Of a stretch of 64,000 nucleotides of DNA, positions 36,989 through 47,450 are shown one piece after another. Origin of the DNA: Phycomyces nitens. Taxonomy: Eukaryota > Mucoromycota > Mucoromycetes > Mucorales > Phycomycetaceae. The notes beneath the pieces were generated by a model. That model was not told the DNA's origin, made no database searches, and saw only the letters and a list, made by a program, of their open reading frames with translations. The stretch is taken from contig JAHRBC010000003.1 of assembly GCA_022702545.1 (NCBI GenBank), forward strand, positions 4,960,001-5,024,000, in the 5' to 3' direction. The stretch's first letter is position 1, and the number at the start of each line of letters is the position of its first letter. Position numbers and translations under genes: made by a program.

Positions 36989-38826
36989 ATGGCCGCCGCA
37001 CACGATTTGACCCTGCGGATGATTCCATTTTTGGATCGTCATCTCGTCTTTCCCCTGATCGAATTTCTCGAACTGAACAAGGTGCGATCCTGATGACGCG
37101 ATCGAAAAGCATATTCTTTTTCACGATGATTTCTAAACAAAAACAAAAAAAATATTGTAATTGCATACAAATGAATAGGTTTACCCAACCGAGGATTTGC
37201 TCAAGGCAAAGTATGATTTGTTCAAAAATTCCAACATGGTCGACTTTGTTTTGGACTTGTACAAGAAGATTCACAACACTGAAGAAACCCCTCAAGGTGC
37301 GCCATTCTAAAATCAAATAGTAAAAGTAGAAGGAAAAGAGGTTTCATTAGTATTATTATTAGTATTATTATTATTTGAGAATGAGCAAGACTGATTTGAA
37401 AATGGTGAATATATTAGAATTTGTTGACAAGAGAGAGATTGTCTTGAACAGATTGGAGGAATTGCAGGGTGAAGTTCAGGAAGTCATGACCATTCTCGAG
37501 AAACCCGAGGTCATCTCTGCCCTCCGCAGCGACAAGGCACAGAACCTCAACTATTTCAAGGAGAACTACAATGTAAGACCATCAGTATAGCTGGCTGTGG
37601 ACAATCGCTAACCTTTTTCTGCTGGTTGTAGCTCACTGAGAACAGAATCAACATTCTCTATGAGTTTGGTCAGTTCCAGTTTAGCTGTGGTGACTATGGA
37701 GGTGCTGCGGATATGCTCTATCACTTCCGTGTGCTGGTATGCCCATATATATATATATATACACTTTATAATTGCATTTAGAATTCAACCTTCTTCTTCT
37801 AGTCTACAGACTCTGAACGTGCCTTTTTTGCCTCATGGGGTAAGTTGGCTGCCGAGATCTTGACTGGTAACTGGGAGTCTGCATTGGAAGAGCTACAGAA
37901 TTTGCGCGAAGCCATTGATCAAAAGGTAAGGGTTTATTCGGATGACTTGAACCTTATTGACCAACACCTTTACTTTATAGAACTTTTCATCACCACTGCA
38001 TCAATTGCAGCAGCGCAGCTGGCTCATTCACTGGTCGCTCTTTGTCTTCTTTAACCACCCCAAGGGCCGTGATGGCATCGTCGACATGTTCCTCTCTCCC
38101 CAATACATCAATACCATCCAGACATCCTGTCCCTGGATCCTGCGTTACCTTGCCACTGCTGTTGTGACCAACAAGCGTAGAAAGAACCAGATGAAGGAGC
38201 TTGTACGGATCATTGAACAGGAAGCCTATGAATACAGAGACCCCGTAACTGAGTTTATCGAGGCTCTGTTTATCCACTTTGACTTTGAGGGTGCACAAAA
38301 GAAGTTGAAGGAGTGTGAAGATGTCCTGAGCAATGATTTCTTCTTGGCTGCCACCCAGGAAGACTTTATGGAGAGCGCAAGACAGTTCATTTCCGAGACT
38401 TACTGCAGAATCCACCAAAAGATCAATATCAAGTAAGTCTTTCTAATCTTGTGTATAACCCTACCCTATACTGATTCCGGAACCAGGGACATGTCTCAGA
38501 CCCTTAACCTGAACCAGGAAGAGGGTGAAAAGTGGATCGTCAACTTGATCAGAGACACTCGTGTGGATGCCAAGATTGACTTTGAAGAGGTAAAAAAAAA
38601 GAAGAGATGAATGGCTCAAGCTTTCTTAAACTGGTCTGGTCTGATCTGGTACTGACTGACAAATTGATTCCAGAACACTGTCATCATGAACACACCCGTC
38701 ACTTCAATCTACCAACAAGTCATCGAGCGTACAAAGGGTCTTTCCTTCCGCTCTCAAGTACTTGCTTCTGCCGTCAAGAAGCGTGCCGAGGCACAGACCC
38801 AGGCAGCCGTCGAGGGTGCTCATTAA
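36989..38826 (+). CDS. eIF3e: Translation initiation factor eIF3 subunit e (INT6)
   Basis: Eight exons: 36989-37081, 37179-37296, 37418-37572, 37632-37736, 37803-37925, 37981-38432, 38487-38589 and 38674-38826, giving 433 residues. eIF3e belongs to the eIF3 complex that organises mRNA recruitment to the 40S ribosome. The N-terminal eIF3e domain reads [18 protein letters not shown] then [12 protein letters not shown]. Mid-protein [19 protein letters not shown] and [20 protein letters not shown] are nearly invariant in the family. The C-terminal PCI/winged-helix part has [32 protein letters not shown] and [18 protein letters not shown]. Length is normal. The second of two adjacent ATGs has the better context (A at -3, G at +4). 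The third exon begins at 37418; an apparent ATG at 37381 lies inside the preceding 121-base intron. Confidence 0.95.
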
Positions 38827-39251
38827 CAAAGCCATTCAAAAATTCATCAATAAATCGATAATACAGTAAATAAAATTGAACCAAATTGTGTTTTTGCATG
38901 TGAAATAGCAATGTAAATAACCGAGTGACACGAGCATTACAGCATAATCACAAATCTTATTGTTCTCCATAAGATGCCTTGGCAGACCAAGAGTGTTACT
39001 AATAGCAATAAATAAATAATTATAAATATATGTATAATTATATATATGTATATGTGTTGGGGGATGGGAAAAGAACGGACGAATTTCAGCTAAACTGACC
39101 TGTTTAATAACCCGTTTTCTATATCAAGCTCTGACTCATGAGTATCACCTCAATACAATAGCATGTGTCGATGATAAAATATCCTTGCCCTGTGTTCTTT
39201 GGATTTAATATGAAAATATATTTGATCTCACTCTCTACTTCTTTACATTAA
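38827..39251. other. Intergenic spacer
   Basis: 425 bases between tandem genes, with TA-rich DNA at about 39020-39055. Nothing further is seen. Confidence 0.5.
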
Positions 39252-40559
39252 ATGCACAACTCTCAAAGCAACCCGAATTGGCTGCAATCCAGCTCATTTT
39301 TCTCACGCTTTCATTCGCAACGCACACCCTCAGCTGGTGTGTACACAACCGCCAGACCACACAGATCGCGCTCAGTAGGTGTGGCTGACCTCAATCAACA
39401 CGATCCACAAGATCCCCCGAGACGCAGAAACGGTCTTGGATGGATGCTTTCAAAGGCCAGACGACAACACATTCGCCGATGGGTGACAGAAGGCGAATGC
39501 ACCACATCCCCACCTGATCCCGGCATCCAGACCCGCAAATCCATCACGGTCATTCGTCGCCAGAGTAGAAACACCAGCATACCAGAATCAATTCTCTCGT
39601 CTGGATTCACTCGCATGTCCCTCGACACAACCGACGTAACCGAACCATACTACCTCTTCACGAGGACTGAAAATGAAGCCGAGCGTATAGAGCTCAAGAA
39701 CGATCTTGTAAAGCTAGCCTTTCATGAGTAAGTGGCCGTTGTTTTGTAAGCACTGTGTTGACCTGGCTTAGTGAGTTTCCTACTCCTGTCGACTTTGCAA
39801 GTCTTGAGAACGGACGTGTGCTGGACATCGGATGTGGGCCTGGCTCGTGGTGTCTTGATCTGGCGGCTGATTTCCCAGAATTAGAGATTATTGGGTTAGA
39901 CTTTCAGGAAAGCATGTTTCCTGACGCAGGCACCATCCCACCAAATTGTATTTTTATCCGCTATAATGTGCTCATGGGTCTTGGACAGTTTGAGGACAAA
40001 TCAATAGACTACTGCCACATTCGGTTCATGAATCTCTCTCTGACCGTACGTCAATATGCCCAGGTGGTTAAGGACTGCTGGAGAGTACTCAAACCGGGAG
40101 GCTACCTAGAGATGATGGAGATGGACATGATGATTTACTCTCCAGGGCCTACCATGGAGCAGCTCAATGAACAAGGCAAGTATTGCAAGCCCTGTATACT
40201 TTATTATTATTATATATATATATATATTGACTTGGAGTCTAGTCGTAGATGCGGCCCAGAGTAGAGGGTTTAAACCAAGGCTGGCACGCCACCTAAACAT
40301 GTTTGTGCCCGGAGATGCGTCCTGCAGGATAGAACGATACCGATCTTTACCTATTGGTCTTTGGGGCGGACGACTGGGCGTTTTGTTCAGGGATGACTTG
40401 ATCCATATGCTGGTCAATAGCCGAGACGCAGTTCTTGAGCATCTGGGGACCTTTGGTGAACGGAACTTTGATACGGATATTGAGCTTGTCAACCAAGAAA
40501 TGGAAGAGTACCAGAGCTACAGCAATTTTCATCTCATGATAGCACAGAAGCCTTTGTAA
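39252..40559 (+). CDS. Class I SAM-dependent methyltransferase
   Basis: Exons 39252-39727, 39772-40175 and 40243-40559 give 398 residues. After a 150-residue basic, Ser/Arg-rich disordered N-terminus comes a Rossmann methyltransferase fold. Motif I is VLDIGCGPGSWCLDLA, motif II-like IIGLDFQ, then the SIDYCHIRFM segment and the post-motif CWRVLKPGGYLEMMEMD. This arrangement is common in fungal proteins of unknown substrate (LaeA-like/UMTA-type), and the substrate is not predictable here. No signal or membrane segment is seen. The second intron (40176-40242) keeps frame only if it starts at GC (CAAG|GCAAGT); the neighbouring GT would shift the frame. Strong sequence context on both sides (EQLNEQ joined to VVDAAQSRGFKPRLARH) supports this. 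Confidence 0.9.
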
Positions 40560-40902
40560 CAAAGTCTAATATCTTTATACAATATGTTTTATTGATTATC
40601 TCAAAGATGGAAAAAAAAACAAGAGCAATATATAGAGGGGATATGATAGATTCAAGGAGTGAACGAGTGGGTGTATTTGGAATCATTTATTATTAGTATT
40701 AGTATTGAAATCAACAGCAAGTAGATTTCAATACCTGGGCCATTACCTATTATCCATTACCCCACATTCAACAAGACCCATCAGCTGTCCAATACATAGA
40801 AGCATCACTCGGCCCAACTTGATGGCATGCACGGGTGCTTGGGTATAAAAACACATTTTTAAATATTTGCCACCACAACTTCAAAGCTCTTTCTCATCTG
40901 TT
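40560..40902. other. Intergenic spacer
   Basis: 343 bases between tandem genes. No distinct signal is recognised. Confidence 0.4.
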
Positions 40903-42728
40903 ATGTCTCCCACACCAAAGACACCTTTATTGGACAAGAAGCCGCCTATTAGTCGGCCAAGTGCCCCAAAACGACGTTCATTTGACCCCTCGACCTACAA
41001 CAGTACTGGCCAGGCCATGGGCTATGTCCGTTCATTAGACCTAGATGTAACCCTGCCTGGTCTCAGTCTAAAGGAAATACTTGCCCTGACAGTATGCATG
41101 GGAGGAGCTCAATTTACATGCAAGTGAATGGATTTGTGCAATGTGGTTTGAGGCTCATTGTATTCCATTTGATTTTTTTTAGGGTCTGTGGAGTTGGCGT
41201 AAGTCTTGGATTCTGGGTGGCATTGTCTAACACTTTTTTTTTAATTATAGATATGGTACTCCCTATCTGCTCTCACTGGATCTCTCCAAAGAACTGACCG
41301 CCTTGGTCTGGCTGGCTGGTCCATTATCTGGCTTGCTAGTCCAGCCGGTAAGCTGCCAATAAGATGTACGGATATTTAGCTAAACATACATGATCAGCTT
41401 GTGGGTGCGTTTAGTGACAAGTGCACTTGTCGCTATGGAAAACGAAGGCCATTCATTGTCGCTGCCGGCATCCTTACCTGTATGTCGATGCTGGGTGTAG
41501 CCTATGCAAAGGAAATTGGCACCATTGCCGCCCGATACTTGGCCAACGAACAGTCTGAAGCAGTAAGTAGATACCATCCAGATCTATGGCTAACTGTCAT
41601 CACAAGGCCCATCTCTATACTATTGTGGCCGCAGTTGCCTCGTTTTATTTCCTTGACTTTACCCTCAATGCAGTCCAGGCTGTCTGTAGAGCGCTTATTC
41701 TAGACATACCACCTCTCTGGCAGCAGGAGTATGCAAATGCGTGGAGTGCACGGATGAGCAATGGCGCAATGGTTCTGGGGTACTTTGTAGGCTATGTGGA
41801 TCTGGTGCATTATGCGCCATGGATGGGCGACACTCAGATAAAGGCATTTTGTATCGTGGCCATTGCGGTATTCTGTGGCACACTGGCAATCACTTGTACA
41901 AGCGTAGAAGAAAAGGTTCTTGAAAGACAAGATACTCTGTAAGTCTGCCTATTGAGCCTCCATAAACTCACAATTGCATATAGCCCATGGTACCATACAC
42001 TGGCCTACATATGGCGAGCATTCAGGTTCCTGCCTCGTCCTATCCAGACCCTGTGCAATACCCAGTTCTTTGCTTGGATGGGATGGTTTCCCTTTCTGTT
42101 CTACAGCACCCAGTGGGTCTCGGACATCTACTTTGCCAACAACCCCCCGGTCGATGGACAAGAGCAGGATTGGACCAAAGGAACCCGTGCTGGCTCATTT
42201 GCACTCTTGTGCTATTCACTTGTCTCTGTGGGTGCAGGAGTTGTCTTGCCTGCGCTTTTATCCCGTATCAACAAGGCCTGGTTCTCGCTTTTGAACATCT
42301 ATACGGCCTCACATCTGACCGTAGCAGTGGCTTTACTGTCGGCATGGTGGGTGCGGTCCGTAACAGGAGCTACGGTTGTGTTGGCTATAATGGGTATTCC
42401 ATGGGCAATCGTTCTCTGGGTGCCCTTTTCGCTTGTCGGTGAATACGTGAGTTCAGAGGACGAGAAGAGGAGCCGGAAACAGCAGCTGCCGAGCACTTCG
42501 ATTATCCGCCTGGAGGATCAGCAGGATGAGTTTGATGCCGGAATGATCCTTGGGGTCCACAACATGTACATTGTGTTTCCCCAGTTTGCAGTTGCGATTA
42601 TATCATCCGTAATATTTGCAGTTGTGGAGGGACAAGATGTGTCTAGCGTATCGAGCGTATTGGCCTTTGGAGGCTTCATGGCCTTGGTAGCCGCACTTTT
42701 GAGCCGTCTAATCATACGAGTTGTATAG
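40903..42728 (+). CDS. Sucrose/SLC45-type sugar transporter (GPH/MFS family)
   Basis: Six exons: 40903-41119, 41183-41198, 41251-41347, 41398-41562, 41607-41938 and 41984-42728, giving 523 residues. Homologues move sucrose, maltose or other glucosides with protons across membranes. Family marks are the first TM [41 protein letters not shown], the loop RYGKRRPFI between TM2 and TM3, and a central WMGWFPFLFYSTQWVSDIYF. About twelve hydrophobic segments are visible with a hydrophilic N-terminus of about 60 residues. Exon 2 is only 16 bases (encoding WSVEL with its split codons). The intron before it (41120-41182) requires a GC donor (ACAT|GCAAGT). Substrate is inferred from family only. Confidence 0.9.
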
Positions 42729-42802
42729 ATGCTATCATGCCACTTCTTTTTTTATTTATTTATTTTTATTAATTAATTAATAATATTAATAATAGTAAAA
42801 AA

Positions 42803-42821
42803 AACACACACACACACACAC
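42803..42821. repeat. (CA)n microsatellite
   Basis: Short CA run at the 3' end of the SRP receptor beta gene. Confidence 0.7.
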
Positions 42822-42822
42822 A

Positions 42823-43704
42823 TTAAAGACTGGCAATCCATCCAGTCACTGTTTCAATCTCTTCTTTTTGTACCGAGCAAGTCTCAAAGTCAACCATGGT
42901 TTCCAGATGCTCAAATCTAAATGCCTCTCCCTCATAACCCAAGAAGCTCTCCTGATCATCACCCTCGGAATTCTGCTGTTCTACAGCTGCCGTGCGAGTG
43001 CCACGAAGACGGTTACTGTAGACAAGATTTTAGCTGTGATTCCAACCACGATCCATATATATATTTACATTTCAGCCTCCAAAAGGGCTTGGATCTTGTC
43101 CTTTGGTAGAGCAGTAATCATGTCAGCCTTGTTGCATGCAATCAGGACCGGCATCTTTCTCTTTTGGGCCTCTAAGCTGGCCAGGACATTGTAGAGATAT
43201 TCAGCAACTGGGCGGATCTGACGGCTGACCGTAGTGCTGTCAATCACGTACACGATCCCACGCCCAACCGGAATGAACTCACTGTAGCGGTACCGGATTC
43301 GTTCATGGCCAGGCATATCAACCAGATCAAATGTCTAGTGAAGTATGAGCAAAAGATGTATATGTATATATATATATATATTGGTTGTGGTTGGGGCTAC
43401 CTTGTTGCCGAGTGTTACCGAGCTTTGGTTCTCTTTCATTGAAGTAACTGTTGCAGCCTTTTTGCCAAATCTAATCTACACAAGCCTATTTAGCTGCTAT
43501 TTGAATACGGGATGCCATACCAATGTGTAGAGTGCAGTCTTGCCAGCATCGCTTACACCCAAAAGCAGGATTGTGTCGCCTGTCTGTTTCTTTTTCAAGA
43601 GAAAAAAAGCGGCTTTGGAGATGGGTTAGGGATGAAGATGACAAGGACGCAATACCTGCAATGACAGCCAGGATTGTGGCGATCCCTGCTGCAATATAAA
43701 TCAT
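42823..43704 (-). CDS. SRP102: Signal recognition particle receptor subunit beta
   Basis: Five exons: 43704-43656, 43612-43521, 43475-43401, 43334-43069 and 43015-42823, giving 224 residues. This ER membrane GTPase anchors the SRP receptor alpha subunit and helps dock ribosomes. An N-terminal membrane segment (IYIAAGIATILAVIA) is followed by the P-loop GVSDAGKT (about 35-42), switch II DMPGHERIRYRY, a strand GRGIVYVIDS and the guanine-specificity motif ACNKAD. The C-terminus carries an acidic insert and ends EEIETVTGWIASL. In this family switch II has Pro-Gly-His where Ras has Ala-Gly-Gln. Length is normal for fungal members, and it overlaps neither neighbour. Confidence 0.92.
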
Positions 43705-44126
43705 GGTTGATTAGGATGAACAGCAACCACACAAAAAGGAAAATACAAAACCCAAAGTCGTTGTTTGAACAAGTCACGGCTTGTGCGACCATGTATTATG
43801 GCTCGTGTGTATCTTTTTATTTATATATACATATATAAAATAAAATAAAATGTGCTGCAATAAAAAGATGGCAGGAAATGAATATATATTTTGTGCTTTC
43901 AAAAAATGTCAATTTTTTTTGTGAGAGGCCAAAAGAGAGAATAAAATGAAATGAAAATACAAGCTTTGATTAAAGACAGAAACTATAAAGAGATTTATAC
44001 ACAAAAGAATAATAAGCTATGTGGAAATTGAATAAAGGATGATATGCAATGAGAATTAAATATATAAAAGAGAGAGAGAGAAAAGGCTTTGTTTTTTTGT
44101 CTCTCTCTCTCTCGCTCTCTCTCTAT
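43705..44126. other. Intergenic spacer with CT-rich tract
   Basis: 422 bases upstream of the SRP receptor beta gene. A (GA) run at about 44068-44081 and a (CT) tract at 44099-44124 abut the BTG stop codon. Confidence 0.5.
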
Positions 44127-44752
44127 TTAATTCACCATCACCAGTTGCTTTTGTTCGTCCTTTTTGGCATGTATGGCAAGAGGAGAGCTCTGGTGAATTG
44201 AAGAGTGCTTTTTGACGGTTTGTATTGCTTCCTGCTTAGATGGGCTGTTGGGTGGGGAGATGCGGACAGGAGTAGATACTCTCGGGACAAAAGTAAGGGG
44301 TGGTTCGGCCTTGACGCCCAATCTTCCGCGAGAACGGTCCTCAAAAAGTGTCATGATATTTCCATGATCACCCACTCGGTAGGCTACCGAAAATGGGTCT
44401 ATCCAAAGCACAAAGTCACGAGGCAGGTGGGTGTGTATGAGGTCTGGAGTGATGGCAGCACTAGTGGCAGCTAATGTAATGAGCACAAGTGTTAGTGGTA
44501 TGCATATTGACACATATTAGAGATAAAGTGGAGATTACCAAGAATCAAAACTGGATCGAGGTGGCCGTTAAAGTTGGAGATTGCTCTATAGCCATTTCCC
44601 CTCAAGGGTTGAAGGGTGTCCCAGTGGTCTTGGAAGCGGTGGTGGAGGGATAGTGACAAGTGCTGCTTATAGATTACCAAGAGATCACTGTCCATCTTTG
44701 GTTGCAGGAGACGACCAAGAAACTCTACTGCTTGTGCGATTTCAAGTTGCAT
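44127..44752 (-). CDS. BTG/Tob family anti-proliferative protein
   Basis: Exons 44752-44539 and 44470-44127 give 185 residues. The N-terminal 115 residues are a BTG domain: MQLEIAQAVEFLGRLLQ, then HHRFQDHWDTLQPLRGNGYRAI (box A-like) and HLPRDFVLWIDPFSVAYRVGD (box B-like). In animals, BTG/Tob proteins bind the Caf1/Pop2 deadenylase of CCR4-NOT through these boxes and slow proliferation by promoting mRNA decay. The same partner is likely here, but this is inference. The C-terminal 70 residues are Pro/Ser-rich and unstructured, without the PAM2 motif I would expect in Tob. Such proteins are, to my knowledge, absent from common ascomycete models, which supports an early-diverging fungal origin. 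Confidence 0.9.
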
Positions 44753-45203
44753 GTTTCTTTAATGGATATGAAAGTATATTAAAGAGAAAGAGAGGGGAAT
44801 GGATGAAAATGATATAGAATATATCTCAATATATATATATTAAGATATATATATTAAGATATATATATATATATATATATATGTATATGTATATATGTAT
44901 AATATAAATAAATAAATAATTAAAAAGAAAAAAAAAGAGAGAGAATATATATATATATATATACGTATATATATATATATGTATATGTATATGTGTATGT
45001 ATGTATATATATATGTATGTATATATATATGTATATATATATGTTATATATATAATAAGGAAAAGAAAAAACAAGTGTTGGTGGAGAAAGACGGCCTGAA
45101 TCAGAAACCAAAAAAAAAAGGGCGGGGATTTGAAAGATAACAATCAACCGCTCTCTTCTCTTTGGTTCATCCCATCTGTGAGTCTGATCTGACGTCACTT
45201 TAC
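44753..45203. repeat. Long TA-rich low-complexity block between CorA and BTG genes
   Basis: Position 44820-45055 is almost entirely TA/TATG repeats with interspersed GA runs. Apparent ORFs across it (Tyr/Ile repeats) are artefacts of the repeat. Confidence 0.75.
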
Positions 45204-46918
45204 TTACAATAAACGAGTTTGTTTTGCCAGTGTTAGGGAGCAGATGGCAAAGATGACCAGACTAGAGACAATGCAACCAAAGTACAAAAGGTCATCGTGA
45301 TCCTTGCCTGGCACTTTGACATTCATACCTAATGTACATATCAGCAACACATTCTATTGGTTCAGCAGGTAACACCTACCCCAGAGACCGGTTATCAGAT
45401 TCATAGGAAGAAGTATGGTGGCAAATATAGTGAGCCGGCCAATGACCTGGTTGGTTGAGTTCGAGGTCTGGGTGAGTGCGATGGATATTCGGGTTAGGTA
45501 ATTTGAATGAGACCTTGCCAGGACGGTATCATAATGATTGAGGTTCTGTAGCATGCCCAGGATGTGGTCTGATTGGAATTTGATGGGTGAATAAACGTTT
45601 ATCCATCCATCCATTTCATTCAGCATTACCTTGGATGTCGCCTAGATATAGCCCAACATCTGGCACCATCCGTCCCTCTTCTTCCTCCAAGAACAGGGGA
45701 GTGACTTGAGATGGACTGGATCCTTTGCGACGATGCATCGAAGTGTTGGCCAGTGGTCGCAGAGCAGGCGATCCAACCAGTGTCTGGCTGGATTTGCTTG
45801 CCCATGATGAGCTGTAGTCTTCAGCTGATCTAATGGTCTCACACCGCTTAATAAGCGTTCGCAAAACATCTGCCTTGGTGCCCAGGAGTCGTAAGAGCTG
45901 CATAACATGCTTACGACAGTCTCCAATCCGATTGACCATGTCTGCGTCCACATTGGCATCCAACACACTATCCAGGACCACTTCTTCTATCGAATTCACC
46001 TCGGCTTCAATCTGCTGGATCACAGGCGCAAAGCTGTCTGTGATCTCATCCATGACTGCATAATTGATCCAGTCGGGCACTGTGAGCAGATGGTCTTGTA
46101 GCTGGACTATTCTCTGGTAGACACTGTTCATATGAGGCCCTTTAACAAAATGGATCTATGAGGAGAGATGAGCCTTTTGGGTTTCCAACATTCCTTCATA
46201 CCGTAACAATGCTGCGTCGAAAGATGATGTGATAGAAACTCAATGGCCGTAGCTGCCCTTTGTCCTGCAGGCATCCTCTGTAGCATACAAACATGTAGTT
46301 GCGAAACACATCGCACTTTTCCCTCGACTCCTGGCCCATGATGTCCTCCGTGGTAAGTGGGTGGATGCGAAAGACCTGTTGGTTGCATTTAGAGCCCATC
46401 TGGCAACTCTGATATATATATATATATATATATTACCTTGGCCAGCGTTTTCATATCTCCTGGACTGGGACAAGTGATGTCTATCCAATAGTTCTCCTTG
46501 GTCAGCAATGCCTCTAGGCCTTTTGGGCCCTCTAGGCCAAACAGAGATCTGCCATGGATCTGCCCAGTGTCTGGGTGGTAGTATGTCCATCTGGTCTCAT
46601 CGTCTTCATTGTTTGCCCAGCGCTCTGCCTATCAACCCTGTCAGTAAATCATATTTGGCTTTATTGGTTTACTTCTTCTCCATAGAGGCTTCTTCGATGG
46701 AGACCAATTGCTGTCTTTTCTGTGTCTTGGTGGAGGATACGGCTCAGGGCATCGAGATCAATATCTGTGGGCGATCGAGAATCTAGTGGCAGGCGGCTAG
46801 AGGGCACGGCTGGGTAGCAGATGTCGTCTCTGGCCGATGGATATGCGGGAACCTCTGAGGAAGGATTGATGTCGATTGTCGTCTGGTCTTCTCTATGGGT
46901 ACGAAAGTAAGATTCCAT
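45204..46918 (-). CDS. CorA-type Mg2+ transporter (Alr/Mnr2-like)
   Basis: Six exons: 46918-46673, 46628-46437, 46375-46202, 46155-45630, 45568-45380 and 45328-45204, giving 483 residues. The family forms pentameric magnesium channels. The cytosolic N-terminal part has RIHPLTTEDIMGQESREKC and RNYMFVCYRG. A long helical stalk follows (INYAVMDEITDSFAPVIQQIE, then DVLRTLIKRCETIRS), interrupted by a Ser-rich insert at about 300-345. TM1 ends in the universal Gly-Met-Asn signature (LLPMNLITGLWGMNVKVPG, split by the last intron), and TM2 is YFGCIVSSLVIFAICSL. The first about 80 residues are disordered. Localisation (plasma membrane as Alr1, or vacuole as Mnr2) cannot be decided. It is divergent from PDI. 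Confidence 0.95.
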
Positions 46919-47450
46919 TAGAAAGGGAGATGAATGTCAAAAAAGGGGTTTTTTTTTCTGGTTTGTAAAGTCTTGTTGCAAGGCTTTCATATAGGTGAGG
47001 TCACCTTTGAGGATCATCGCCTGCCCAATAGAGGCTTTGTTTCGATGCTAACCAGAACAGTTCAATACAATAAAAGTGTCTTTTGGAAATCACAGTGCTG
47101 AATGAAATATCGCAATAGTAATTATGAATATCTTGGGCATTTGGACCTCCTTCACTTTTGTACTCTGTATAATTAAAATGAAATTTATAATCTCATTTCC
47201 CAATCTTAATTTTCTGGCCATCAGACGTTTTTATTGGCCAATAATGCCCACTGCTATTTTGCAAAAACACGCAGACGTTTATTAGGCAGTCTATAAATGG
47301 AAGGCGTCTCGGAGTGTGTGTGTGTGTGTGTGACTCTCTTGTTGTCTGCCAATCAAAACGGAACAGCTCAGAGGCCGTAAAGCACATAAACCAAGTTTGC
47401 TTGTCAAGCAACTTCTTCATCTTCATCACTCTTTTTTTTCTCTCTTCATA
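46919..47450. promoter_or_regulatory. Divergent promoter region, CorA and PDI genes
   Basis: 532 bases. On the PDI side are a TATA-like TATAAAT at 47292-47298, the palindrome ATTGGCCAAT at 47233-47242 (back-to-back CCAAT boxes), and two copies of CAGACGTTT at 47222-47230 and 47272-47280. A (GT)n run lies at 47315-47332. Their regulatory role is inferred. Confidence 0.5.

Noticed and set aside
37375..37590. ATG at 37381 as a separate short gene
   Set aside because: The 5' part is intronic and the rest is exon 3 of eIF3e, which joins in phase from 37418.
44826..45198. Tyr/Ile-repeat ORFs
   Set aside because: Direct translation of (TA)n repeats.
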